Source: DASWUD01 sp036401755 (GTDB lineage: Bacteria; Pseudomonadota; Gammaproteobacteria; Thiohalomonadales; Thiohalomonadaceae). Taken from it: DNA of 10,384 nucleotides. The stretch covers positions 1 to 10,384 of the forward strand of contig DASWUD010000265.1 of assembly GCA_036401755.1 (NCBI GenBank). Direction: 5' to 3'. Each line of letters begins with the position of its first letter. Position 1 is the first letter of the stretch. The notes under the pieces were generated by a model. That model ran no database searches. It saw only the letters and a list, made by a program, of their open reading frames with translations, and was not told where the DNA came from. Shown piece after piece: positions 1 through 6,205 of the stretch. The translations under genes were made by a program, and so were the position numbers.

Positions 1-1414
1 CCAATGTGACCTTGATGCCCTGGCGTGCCTCCACAGCGGAGATGATGGCGCGTTTTTCATTGAGGAGATAGGCGGCCACCTCTACAGGCAGCTGGGCGAG
101 GATCTGCCCGGTCTTCTCCTTCATGGCATCCTCTTCCATGATGCGCAGGACGGAGAGGGCAATCGATTCCACCGAGCGAATGGTGCCGTGGCCCTTGCAG
201 CGCGGGCAGACCATCTGGCTCGATTCCCCCAGTGAGGGGCGCAGGCGCTGGCGTGACATCTCCAGCAGGCCGAAGCGGGAGATGCGGCCGATCTGGACGC
301 GGGCACGGTCCATCTTCAGCGCCTCCTTGAGGCGGTTCTCCACCTCGCGCTGGTTCTTGGCCGGGGTCATGTCGATGAAGTCGATCACCACTAGTCCGCC
401 CAGGTCGCGCAGGCGCAGCTGGCGGGCGATCTCGTCGGCCGCCTCCAGGTTGGTGTTGAGCGCCGTCTCCTCGATGTCGCCGCCCTTGGTGGCGCGCGCT
501 GAGTTGATGTCGATGGCGACCATCGCCTCAGTGTGGTCGATGACGATGGAGCCGCCCGAGGGGAGCGTTACTTCGCGCTGGAAGGCCGATTCGATCTGGC
601 TTTCGATCTGGTAGCGGGTGAAGAGCGGGACGCGGTCCTGGTAGAGTTTCACCTTGTTGAGCTGGGTCGGCATCACCAGCTGCATGAAGTCGCGGGCCTG
701 CTGGTAGACCGCCGGGTCGTCGATGAGCAGTTCGTTGATGTCGCTGCGCAGGTAGTCGCGGATGGCGCGGATGACGACATTGCTCTCCTGGTAGATCAAG
801 AATGGGGCGGAACGCTCCTTGGCGGCCTCGTCGATGGCGCGCCATACCTGCAGCAGGTAATCCAAGTCCCACTGCAGCTCCTCGGCGCTCTTGCCCACGC
901 CGGCAGTGCGCACGATGAGTCCCATGTCCTCAGGGATCTCCAGCATGCTCATGGCATCGCGCAGCTCGCTGCGGTCGTCCCCCTCGATACGGCGCGATAC
1001 GCCACCGGCACGGGGGTTGTTGGGCATCAACACCAGATAGCGGCCGGCCAGACTGATGAAGGTGGTGAGGGCGGCCCCCTTGTTGCCGCGCTCCTCCTTG
1101 TCCACCTGCACCACTACTTCCTGACCTTCACGAATCACCTCCTGAATGGCCACGCGGCCGGAGGTATCGGCATCGGTTCTGAAGTAGTCCCGGGAGATCT
1201 CTTTAAGGGGGAGAAAACCGTGGCGCTCGGCGCCGTAGTCGACGAAGGCGGCTTCGAGGCTGGGTTCGACGCGGGTGATGCGTCCTTTGTAGATGTTGGA
1301 TTTCTTCTGAACGCGCGAGGCGCTTTCGATATCGAGGTCGTAGAGGCGCTGGCCATCCACGAGCGCGACACGCAACTCCTCCGGCTGAGTTGCATTAAAC
1401 AGCATTCTCTTCAT
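1..1414 (-). CDS. rne: Ribonuclease E, N-terminal catalytic part (truncated by window edge)
   Basis: Essential endoribonuclease that starts mRNA decay and matures rRNA and tRNA; in relatives it also scaffolds the degradosome at the inner membrane. The minus-strand frame opens MKRMLFNATQPEELRVALVD and stays open for 471 codons to the window edge. The order matches the family: an S1 RNA-binding region (about residues 35-125), the 5'-sensor motif with R169 and T170 at the E. coli positions, catalytic aspartates D302 (in AIDINSAR) and D345 (in VVIDFID), and the zinc-link CPRC with C403 and C406. These last sit one residue earlier than E. coli D303, D346, C404 and C407. An in-frame TGA four codons upstream and a GAGAGA ribosome site (1423-1428) fix the ATG. 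The C-terminal scaffold lies outside the window. RNase G is excluded by the N-terminus. Confidence 0.97.
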   Translation of the reverse strand, partial: MKRMLFNATQPEELRVALVDGQRLYDLDIESASRVQKKSNIYKGRITRVEPSLEAAFVDYGAERHGFLPLKEISRDYFRTDADTSGRVAIQEVIREGQEVVVQVDKEERGNKGAALTTFISLAGRYLVLMPNNPRAGGVSRRIEGDDRSELRDAMSMLEIPEDMGLIVRTAGVGKSAEELQWDLDYLLQVWRAIDEAAKERSAPFLIYQESNVVIRAIRDYLRSDINELLIDDPAVYQQARDFMQLVMPTQLNKVKLYQDRVPLFTRYQIESQIESAFQREVTLPSGGSIVIDHTEAMVAIDINSARATKGGDIEETALNTNLEAADEIARQLRLRDLGGLVVIDFIDMTPAKNQREVENRLKEALKMDRARVQIGRISRFGLLEMSRQRLRPSLGESSQMVCPRCKGHGTIRSVESIALSVLRIMEEDAMKEKTGQILAQLPVEVAAYLLNEKRAIISAVEARQGIKVTL

Positions 1415-1463
1415 TGTATGTATCTCTCAGGCGCTCAACCACAGCCCATGACGGATGCGGGTT

Positions 1464-1494
1464 CGCCAGAGTGGCGTCAATCAGTCAACGACGC
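1464..1494 (-). promoter_or_regulatory. Two mutually exclusive small hairpins in the rne leader
   Basis: Seen directly: an inverted repeat CGCCA/TGGCG with a 3-base loop (1464-1476), and a second, GCGTC/GACGC, with an 11-base loop (1474-1494). They share bases 1474-1476, so only one can form at a time. They would lie 50-80 nt upstream of the rne start codon in its mRNA. A regulatory role is inference. Confidence 0.3.
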
Positions 1495-1503
1495 AGGAAA
1501 ACC

Positions 1504-1537
1504 AAGCCGCACGTTATTCTGAATCATTCCGCAGCTT
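1504..1537 (-). promoter_or_regulatory. Stem-loop in the rne 5' leader (possible autoregulatory element)
   Basis: Read on the minus strand, AAGCTGCG (1537-1530) can pair with TGCGGCTT (1511-1504) in an 8-bp stem with two G-U pairs and an 18-base, A-rich, single-stranded loop. It would sit about 90-125 nt upstream of the rne ATG. In E. coli, leader hairpins upstream of rne are cleaved by RNase E to set its own level. The placement suits such a role, but I cannot show homology to the E. coli element from sequence alone. Confidence 0.35.
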
Positions 1538-1636
1538 GTCGTCTCACTCCAGGGACATTGTCCAGCGATACCGTATGGTCGGCAGGCGGGAGCGCTTTTT
1601 GGTTAAGGCGCACCGTTTTCGGCACGCGTCATCACT

Positions 1637-1664
1637 TTGATAACTCAACCAGGTTGTGGTTCAA
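1637..1664 (-). promoter_or_regulatory. Candidate sigma-70 promoter for rne
   Basis: On the minus strand TTGAAC (1664-1659) is followed after 16 bases by TATCAA (1642-1637). Each hexamer matches four of six consensus bases. It would give a leader of roughly 215 nt for rne, in keeping with the long leader known in E. coli. The call is weak and other start sites are possible. Confidence 0.25.
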
Positions 1665-1668
1665 CCAG
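1645..1668. repeat. Short direct repeat TCAACCAG x2, 16-bp period
   Basis: TCAACCAG occurs at 1645-1652 and again at 1661-1668. A GGTTG (1652-1656) between the copies can pair with the CAACC of either copy. The repeat overlaps the candidate rne promoter, so it could be an operator, but an eight-base repeat may also be chance. Confidence 0.35.
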
Positions 1669-1700
1669 AACCCAGGTAGTTATGAAACCCTTGGCTTCAG

Positions 1701-1731
1701 AAAAAATGCCTAAATTCATTAGGAGGCATTT
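1701..1731 (-). terminator. Terminator-like hairpin pointing toward rne
   Basis: Read on the minus strand, AAATGCCT (1731-1724) pairs with AGGCATTT (1711-1704) across a 12-base loop, and the second arm runs into a T tract ending at 1701. This is the layout of an intrinsic terminator, although the stem is short and only moderately GC-rich. It could stop transcripts antisense to rluC from entering rne. On the plus strand the same fold traps part of an AGGAGG (1721-1726). Confidence 0.4.
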
Positions 1732-1798
1732 CCAAGCCCTTGAACTATATCAGCCTTTGGTTGGCACGGCAATGTGCCGGACTGGTATGATAGGTGTT

Positions 1799-2752
1799 AT
1801 GAATCAATCTCAGCAGAATAGCGTCACCGAACTTAGAATCGAAGAGGATAGCGCAGGGCAGCGCATTGACAATTTTCTGGTAAAGTCGCTGAAAGGGGTT
1901 CCTAAAAGCCGTATCTACCGCATCCTGCGTACTGGCGAGGTGCGCGTCAATCGTGGCAGGATCAAGCCAGATTATCGCTTGCAGCAGGGAGATACCGTCA
2001 GGATACCGCCCATTCGTGTCTCAGAACAGGCGCCGCCGGCGCGCCCCGGCGAGCGCATCCAGCGCCTCATCGAGGCGAGCATCCTCTATGAAGACAAGGG
2101 CTTTCTGGTCATCAACAAGCCGTCGGGGCTGGCGGTCCACGGTGGCAGCGGGGTCAGTTTCGGGGTGATCGAGGGGTTGCGGGCGATGCGGCCGGAGGCA
2201 CATTTCCTGGAACTGGCCCACCGCCTCGACCGAGATACCTCAGGTGTGTTGGTGCTCTGCAAGAAGCGCAGTGCCCTGCGCGCCTTCCAGGAGCAGTTGC
2301 GTGAGAACCAGACCGACAAGAAGTATCTGGCGCTGGTGCGGGGCAAATGGAAGGGGGGCGCACGGCGCGTCAGCGCCGCGCTGCGCAAGAATGTGCTCAG
2401 CTCCGGCGAGCGGGTGGTGCGGGTGGCCGATGACGGCAAGGAGTCGTTAAGCATCTTTGAGCCGGTGGCGATCTTCGGCAATCTGGCCAGTCTCGTGCGG
2501 GTATCGCTCATTACTGGACGCACCCACCAGGTGCGCGTCCATGCCAACCATATCGGTCATCCCATTGCCGGGGACGAGAAGTACGGGGATGAGGCGTTCA
2601 ACCGGCAGATGAGCGAGCTGGGGCTGAAGCGCCTCTTCCTCCATGCCGAGGAGCTGACCTTCACCCTGCCCGAGAGCGGCAAGCCATTAACCATTCGCGC
2701 GCCGCTCGAGCCAGCCCTGACCCAAATCCTGGAAAAACTGGAACACATTTAA
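1799..2752 (+). CDS. rluC: 23S rRNA pseudouridine(955/2504/2580) synthase RluC
   Basis: Converts uridines 955, 2504 and 2580 of 23S rRNA (E. coli numbering) to pseudouridine during large-subunit assembly. With the ATG at 1799 the protein has 317 residues, against 319 in E. coli. An S4 RNA-binding domain covers about residues 20-75 (GQRIDNFL, KGVPKSRIYRILR, GEVRVN, RIKP). The RluA-type catalytic domain follows, with NKPSGLAVHGG near 106-116, catalytic D144 in HRLDRDTSG, and GRTHQVRVH near 240-248. The frame is open further upstream, with ATGs at 1787 and 1772 and a longer extension to 1637. The homologous N-terminus and length favour 1799, or 1787 with four extra residues. The ribosome site is weak in each case. 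The stop overlaps the next start by one base (TAATG), so translational coupling is likely. Confidence 0.96.
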   Translation: MNQSQQNSVTELRIEEDSAGQRIDNFLVKSLKGVPKSRIYRILRTGEVRVNRGRIKPDYRLQQGDTVRIPPIRVSEQAPPARPGERIQRLIEASILYEDKGFLVINKPSGLAVHGGSGVSFGVIEGLRAMRPEAHFLELAHRLDRDTSGVLVLCKKRSALRAFQEQLRENQTDKKYLALVRGKWKGGARRVSAALRKNVLSSGERVVRVADDGKESLSIFEPVAIFGNLASLVRVSLITGRTHQVRVHANHIGHPIAGDEKYGDEAFNRQMSELGLKRLFLHAEELTFTLPESGKPLTIRAPLEPALTQILEKLEHI

Positions 2753-3414
2753 TGAGTCGCGAGTTCAAACTGCTGGTATTCGATTGGGATGGCACCCTGA
2801 TGGACTCGGAGGCGCGCATCGTCGCTTGCCTCCGTGCTGCCTCCGCCGATCTGGGGTTGGAGGTACTGCCCGATGCGACCATCCGCAACATCATCGGCCT
2901 CGGTCTGCGCGAAGCTATCGACGCGCTCTATCCCGGCAGCAACGATGAAATCCATCACGGTATGACCGAACGTTACCGTCACCATTTCCTTACCGCCGAT
3001 CCGACCCCGACCCAGCTCTTTGAGGGGGCGGCCGAGACGTTGCAGGCACTGGCAGGAGAGGGGTATCTGCTGGCGGTGGCTACTGGCAAGGGGCGTAATG
3101 GGCTGAACCGAGTCCTTGAGGAGACTGGCCTGCTGAGCCTCTTTCACACCACCCGCTGTGCCGATGAGACCTTCTCCAAGCCCCACCCCCTGATGCTCAC
3201 CGAGATCATGGAGGAACTGGGTACCGAACCGGACGAAACCCTGATGATCGGTGATACCGAATATGACATGCTGATGGCGCGCAATGCCCGTACAGAGGCA
3301 CTTGCGGTCAGTTATGGCGTACATGAACTGGAAAGGTTATTGAAATACGAGCCTGCCGGTCATATCAATTCCATCACCGAATTGCTGCCGTGGCTCGCCA
3401 GTGGCCCGGCCTAA
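2752..3414 (+). CDS. HAD-superfamily phosphatase, phosphoglycolate-phosphatase-like
   Basis: A 220-residue haloacid-dehalogenase hydrolase that probably removes phosphate from a small metabolite in the cytoplasm; the substrate cannot be read from the sequence. All four core motifs are present: DWDGT with nucleophile D11 and acid/base D13, T111 in AVATGKGRNG, K143 in FSKPHP, and metal-binding acidic residues in IGDTEYD (D168, D172). The insert between motifs I and II (about residues 18-90) is a helical C1 cap, as in subfamily IA. It starts at the ATG overlapping the rluC stop and is followed 36 bp later by the S49 peptidase gene, so the three are probably one transcript. This rluC-HAD-S49 order occurs in other gammaproteobacteria as I recall. 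Phosphoglycolate, nucleotide or pyrophosphate substrates are all possible. Confidence 0.92.
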   Translation: MSREFKLLVFDWDGTLMDSEARIVACLRAASADLGLEVLPDATIRNIIGLGLREAIDALYPGSNDEIHHGMTERYRHHFLTADPTPTQLFEGAAETLQALAGEGYLLAVATGKGRNGLNRVLEETGLLSLFHTTRCADETFSKPHPLMLTEIMEELGTEPDETLMIGDTEYDMLMARNARTEALAVSYGVHELERLLKYEPAGHINSITELLPWLASGPA

Positions 3415-3450
3415 CAAGACTTCCCATATATCTCAAGAAAAGGAACTGAA

Positions 3451-4452
3451 ATGACGGAACAGCATGAAGGCGGGTCGGGACAGGTGACTTCGGGCGCTGC
3501 GCCTTCGGGGACATCATGGGAGCGGGATCTGCTCAATCGCCTGGCATTTGCCAGTCTCAACGAAGAGCGCCGCCGCCGCCGCTGGAGTATCTTCTTCCGT
3601 ATCCTCTTCTTTACCTATCTGTTCGCCATATTTTTCATGGCCATGCCGGGTGGTGATCGTGACGGCGAAGGATTGATCAGGAAACCCCATACGGCGATGG
3701 TCCAGATCGACGGAGTGATCTCCGATGGCACAGAGGCCAATGCCGAGACGATCATCAAGGGGCTGCACAAGGCATTCAAGGATAAACAGACCAAAGGCGT
3801 TGTCCTGCGGGTCAACAGTCCGGGCGGCAGCCCGGTGCAGTCGGGTATCGTCTACGATGAGATCATGCGCCTCAAAAAGCTCCATCCCGACATCAAGGTC
3901 TACGCGGTGATCCTCGACATAGGCGCCTCAGGGGCTTATTACATTGCTGCTGCTGCCGATGAGATCTATGTCAATCAGGCCAGTATTGTTGGTTCCATCG
4001 GTGTGTTGATGAATGGATTTGGTTTTGTCGACGGCATGAAGAAGCTGGGTGTAGAGCGGCGCCTGCTGACCGCCGGGGAGAACAAGGGGATGCTCGATCC
4101 CTTCTCGCCACTCAAGGAGAAGGACGTCACCTATATCCATTCCGTGCTGGAGCAGATCCATCAGCAGTTCATCAAGGCTGTGAAGGACGGTCGTGGCGTA
4201 CGTCTGAAGGAGGATCCCGAACTCTTCAGCGGCAAGTTCTGGACCGGGGCGCAGGGCATCGAACTTGGTCTCGCCGACGGGCTGGGTGATGTTGATTATG
4301 TGGCACGTGAGGTGATTGGTGCCGAGGAGGTAGTCGACTTCACGGCTCAGCCGGATCTCTGGGAGCGTTTTGCTGACCGGTTTGGCGCCTCGATGGCACA
4401 AGGGCTTGGCGATAAGCTGGGCATCAACAGCGAACCGTTGGGGGTCCGCTAG
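3451..4452 (+). CDS. sppA: S49-family signal peptide peptidase, membrane-anchored (SppA-like)
   Basis: A serine protease expected to cut leftover signal peptides or other membrane peptides, with its catalytic domain on the periplasmic side. The 333-residue protein has a polar N-terminus, an arginine-rich stretch (residues 40-44) and one hydrophobic segment (about 47-65), which argues for N-in anchoring. The S49 domain follows: VNSPGGSP near 121-128, nucleophile S160 in GASGAYY, and general base K212 in GENKGMLDPF. The 52-residue Ser-Lys spacing equals that of B. subtilis SppA (S147/K199). This is the short single-domain form, about half the length of the duplicated E. coli SppA, so it may act as a homo-oligomer. 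The ATG is preceded by AAAGGA six bases upstream. The gene ends at a TAG before a convergent hairpin. Confidence 0.93.
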   Translation: MTEQHEGGSGQVTSGAAPSGTSWERDLLNRLAFASLNEERRRRRWSIFFRILFFTYLFAIFFMAMPGGDRDGEGLIRKPHTAMVQIDGVISDGTEANAETIIKGLHKAFKDKQTKGVVLRVNSPGGSPVQSGIVYDEIMRLKKLHPDIKVYAVILDIGASGAYYIAAAADEIYVNQASIVGSIGVLMNGFGFVDGMKKLGVERRLLTAGENKGMLDPFSPLKEKDVTYIHSVLEQIHQQFIKAVKDGRGVRLKEDPELFSGKFWTGAQGIELGLADGLGDVDYVAREVIGAEEVVDFTAQPDLWERFADRFGASMAQGLGDKLGINSEPLGVR

Positions 4453-4461
4453 ACAGGCAAA

Positions 4462-4487
4462 GTGGGGATGGCTCACGCCATCCTCAC
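4462..4487. terminator. Convergent hairpin between sppA and yceF
   Basis: An 11-bp inverted repeat (4462-4472 with 4477-4487, one G-T wobble, 4-base loop TCAC) fills the 43-bp gap between the two convergent genes. There is no T tract on the sppA side and only TTT on the yceF side. It is therefore either a weak bidirectional terminator or a 3'-end stabilizing hairpin. Confidence 0.55.
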
Positions 4488-4495
4488 CCTCCTGG

Positions 4496-5074
4496 TTAGA
4501 TCACGTAAACCTGGTCTCGCTCCAGCATTTCGATAAGACGAATCAGTGGCAGACCGATCAATGCATTGGGATCGTCGCCTTCCATACGTTGGAATAGTGC
4601 GATCCCCATCCCCTCTGACTTGAAACTCCCGGCGCAGTTATAGGGCTGTTCCACCTTTAGATAATTTTCGATCTGCTCATCGCTAAGCTGCCGGAACACC
4701 ACAGAGAAGGGCTCTACCGCTACCTGACACTGGCCCGAGGCGCTATTCAGCAGAGCCAGGCCGGTGAGAAAGGTGATCCGCTTTCCCGATGCCTGCCGCA
4801 GCTGTTCCGCGGCCCGGATGTGATCGCCGGGCTTGCCAACGATGGTTCCCTCGTTCACCGCCACCTGGTCGGAACCGATGATCAAGGCGCCAGGGTGGAG
4901 TGGGGCGACAGCTCTGGCCTTGGCTTCGGCCAGACGCGCCACCAGCTGTTGTGGCGACTCCCCCGGCAGGGGGGTTTCATCCACGCGTGGATTGTCAGTA
5001 ACAAATGCCAACTGCAGTTTGTTCAGGAGCTCCTTGCGGAACGGGGAGGTGGAGGCAAGCACCAGTCTGCTCAT
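4496..5074 (-). CDS. yceF: Maf-family nucleotide pyrophosphatase, 7-methyl-GTP type (YceF)
   Basis: Hydrolyses a non-canonical nucleotide triphosphate to the monophosphate plus pyrophosphate, a house-cleaning role in the cytoplasm; E. coli YceF prefers m7GTP. The 192-residue protein has the Maf signature LASTSPFRKELL (residues 6-17), VDETP (31-35), the catalytic IGSDQV with D69, GKP (80-82), and CAGSFKSEGMGIALF near 147-161. This last motif and the overall sequence follow YceF rather than the dTTP/UTP-acting YhdE form. It starts at an ATG with only a weak GGA upstream. The E. coli homologue also sits beside the yceD-rpmF-plsX-fab cluster in divergent orientation. Here it also converges on the S49 peptidase gene and probably has its own promoter in 5075-5250, which I could not pin down. 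Confidence 0.95.
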   Translation of the reverse strand: MSRLVLASTSPFRKELLNKLQLAFVTDNPRVDETPLPGESPQQLVARLAEAKARAVAPLHPGALIIGSDQVAVNEGTIVGKPGDHIRAAEQLRQASGKRITFLTGLALLNSASGQCQVAVEPFSVVFRQLSDEQIENYLKVEQPYNCAGSFKSEGMGIALFQRMEGDDPNALIGLPLIRLIEMLERDQVYVI

Positions 5075-5402
5075 AGAGTCTATCCGTTAGGGTTCGCAAC
5101 AAAGTGTCAGCTTGGGTTTCTCTGCCAACGAAAGGGCCAGCATGGTAACAGGGGTGAATGTAAAGCGGATAGCTCGGCCGCTTCTAGGCTACACTTTAGG
5201 ATTGAGTGAACGACAGGTCTTGTCTGAATTGAGCTAACCTTCTGTATTGAAAGAAAAAAAAGAAGGATTGAGGCTTCCGCAAAGATGGTTGCTCGTCATT
5301 GCACCGCAGGCAGTTTTGAGTCCGGTGAAAGCGCGGAACAGGCGGATTTTATTGAAGTTTTATTTTGACAGGGGGCATTTGCACAAGTATTATGCGCCGC
5401 CT
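5075..5402. other. Divergent intergenic region between yceF and yceD
   Basis: About 330 bp carrying promoters for both directions. The right end (5343-5402) holds a strong sigma-70 promoter for the yceD cluster. The rest shows a purine-rich block (5248-5265) and a small AGCGG/CCGCT inverted repeat (5164-5182). It also has a weak plus-strand candidate, TTGTCT (5220-5225) with TGTATT (5243-5248). The yceD frame is open from 5247, but the extra 52 residues do not match the family and I treat this as non-coding. Confidence 0.7.
5343..5402 (+). promoter_or_regulatory. Strong rRNA-like sigma-70 promoter of the yceD-rpmF(-plsX-fab) cluster
   Basis: TTGACA (5365-5370), a 17-base spacer and TATTAT (5388-5393) match the sigma-70 consensus at 11 of 12 positions. 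The discriminator GCGCCGCC (5394-5401) differs by one base from the GCGCCACC of the E. coli rrnB P1 promoter. An AT-rich block (5346-5364) lies where an UP element would sit. By analogy to rrnB P1 the start site is about 5402-5403, at the yceD ATG. GC-rich discriminators are typical of promoters repressed by ppGpp/DksA, and stringent control of the E. coli fabH gene cluster has been reported. The stringent and growth-rate response here is inference. Confidence 0.75.
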
Positions 5403-5924
5403 ATGTTCGATGAAAGATTACCGGTTCATATCGACCCTGTGCGGTTTGCCGAAACGGGCAGGGAGTTAACGGGGCGCTTGGCCCTCAATGAGATGGAGCG
5501 GCTCTCCTCCCTGTTAATGGAGCGTGGCGGCGAAGCGGAGGTCGCGCTCAGTTTCGGCGTCGATCATGAAGGCATTCGCTATATGCGTGGCCATATCACT
5601 GCCGAACTGGTGGTGCAATGTCAGCGCTGCTTGGGGCCGCTGCCGTTAAAGCTCAGTACTGAACTGCTGCTGGGAATAGTCCGGGAAGGTGAGACGCGCG
5701 AGCTGCCCGCCTACTACGAGCCCTTGCCGGTAGGCAGTGAACCGATCTTTCTGCGCGACATCGTCGAAGATGAACTGATGCTGTCTTTGCCGATAGTGCC
5801 CAAACATGCAGAAGGGCAGTGCCCGGTGCCGACTGGCCCGGTCAACGACAAAACGGATTCGGGCGGTGCGGTTGAAGGAAATCCCTTTGCCGTGCTCGCC
5901 GGATTGAAACGCAACCAAACGTAA
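5403..5924 (+). CDS. yceD: YceD / DUF177 family protein, 23S rRNA accumulation protein
   Basis: A small protein encoded upstream of L32 across bacteria and linked to 23S rRNA accumulation and large-subunit biogenesis; its biochemical role is not settled. With the ATG at 5403 it has 173 residues, the same as E. coli YceD, and its 14-residue lead-in to DPVR aligns without gaps (MFDERLPVHIDPVR). Family marks are CQRC (near residues 74-77), an acidic centre (DIVEDELMLSLPIVP) and the C-terminal NPFAVLAGLK. In-frame TTG codons at 5379 and 5247 would add residues the family lacks. No good ribosome site lies in front of 5403, and the promoter's -10 box ends only nine bases before it, which suggests leaderless translation. 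rpmF follows after 16 bp. Confidence 0.93.
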   Translation: MFDERLPVHIDPVRFAETGRELTGRLALNEMERLSSLLMERGGEAEVALSFGVDHEGIRYMRGHITAELVVQCQRCLGPLPLKLSTELLLGIVREGETRELPAYYEPLPVGSEPIFLRDIVEDELMLSLPIVPKHAEGQCPVPTGPVNDKTDSGGAVEGNPFAVLAGLKRNQT

Positions 5925-5940
5925 GCCAGACGAGGGTATC

Positions 5941-6120
5941 ATGGCCGTACAACAGAACCGTAAATCTTCCTCCAAGCGTGACATGCGCCGTGCACACGAT
6001 GCGCTGACCGCGCCGACCCTGTCGGTGGATTCGACCAGTGGTGAAACCCATCTGCGCCACCACATCACCCCCAACGGTTACTACCGCGGCCGTAAGGTGC
6101 TGAACGTCAAGGGTGAGTAA
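5941..6120 (+). CDS. rpmF: 50S ribosomal protein L32
   Basis: A 59-residue, highly basic structural protein of the large ribosomal subunit. It begins MAVQQNRKSSSKRDMRRAHD, continues DALTAPTLSVD and SGETHLRHHI, and ends NGYYRGRKVLNVKGE, matching E. coli L32 (57 residues) almost throughout. It lacks the zinc-binding cysteines found in some other bacterial L32 proteins, as does E. coli. GAGG (5932-5935) lies five bases before the ATG. It sits 16 bp after yceD, with which it is surely co-transcribed, and an intrinsic terminator follows 30 bp after the stop. Confidence 0.98.
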   Translation: MAVQQNRKSSSKRDMRRAHDALTAPTLSVDSTSGETHLRHHITPNGYYRGRKVLNVKGE

Positions 6121-6150
6121 CCCCCTGACTGCGCTGGTTGAGTAACGCTT

Positions 6151-6187
6151 GCCGGCCCGTGACCTCAGGTCCCGGGCCGGTTTTCCG
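6151..6187 (+). terminator. Intrinsic terminator/attenuator between rpmF and plsX
   Basis: CCGGCCC (6152-6158) pairs with GGGCCGG (6174-6180). An inner GACC/GGTC stem closes the hairpin, and TTTT (6181-6184) follows directly. This is a standard Rho-independent layout, located 31 bases after the L32 stop and about 20 bases before the plsX start. It should separate L32 output from the fatty-acid genes, with partial read-through or a further promoter supplying plsX-fab. Confidence 0.85.
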
Positions 6188-6205
6188 TTCTAAGAACTGA
6201 TATTG

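Larger units (their letters stand above)
1415..1798. other. Divergent intergenic region between rne and rluC
   Basis: About 385 bp with no convincing protein gene. Long leaders upstream of rne are known in E. coli, where the 5' untranslated region mediates feedback by RNase E itself. Read toward rne, this spacer holds a terminator-like hairpin (1701-1731), a weak promoter candidate (1637-1664), an 8-bp-stem hairpin (1504-1537) and two overlapping small hairpins (1464-1494). Toward rluC it holds an AGGAGG with no fitting start and a small inverted repeat just before the rluC start. I did not find a convincing sigma-70 promoter for rluC. Confidence 0.7.

Noticed and set aside
533..1522. Long open frame on the plus strand opposite rne
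   Set aside because: It is antisense to the conserved RNase E frame, whose catalytic and zinc-link residues are intact. Its translation has no recognisable motif and looks like a shadow of GC-rich codon use.
1637..1798. N-terminal extension of RluC to 1637
   Set aside because: The extra residues have no counterpart in RluC; starting at 1799 gives the normal length and N-terminus.
2749..3324. 191-residue open frame on the minus strand opposite the HAD gene
   Set aside because: The plus-strand protein has all four HAD motifs and couples to rluC; the antisense frame shows no family features or ribosome site.
5247..5402. N-terminal extension of yceD from a TTG at 5247
   Set aside because: The extra 52 residues are absent from the family, would be encoded across the promoter, and the ATG at 5403 gives an exact family-length match.
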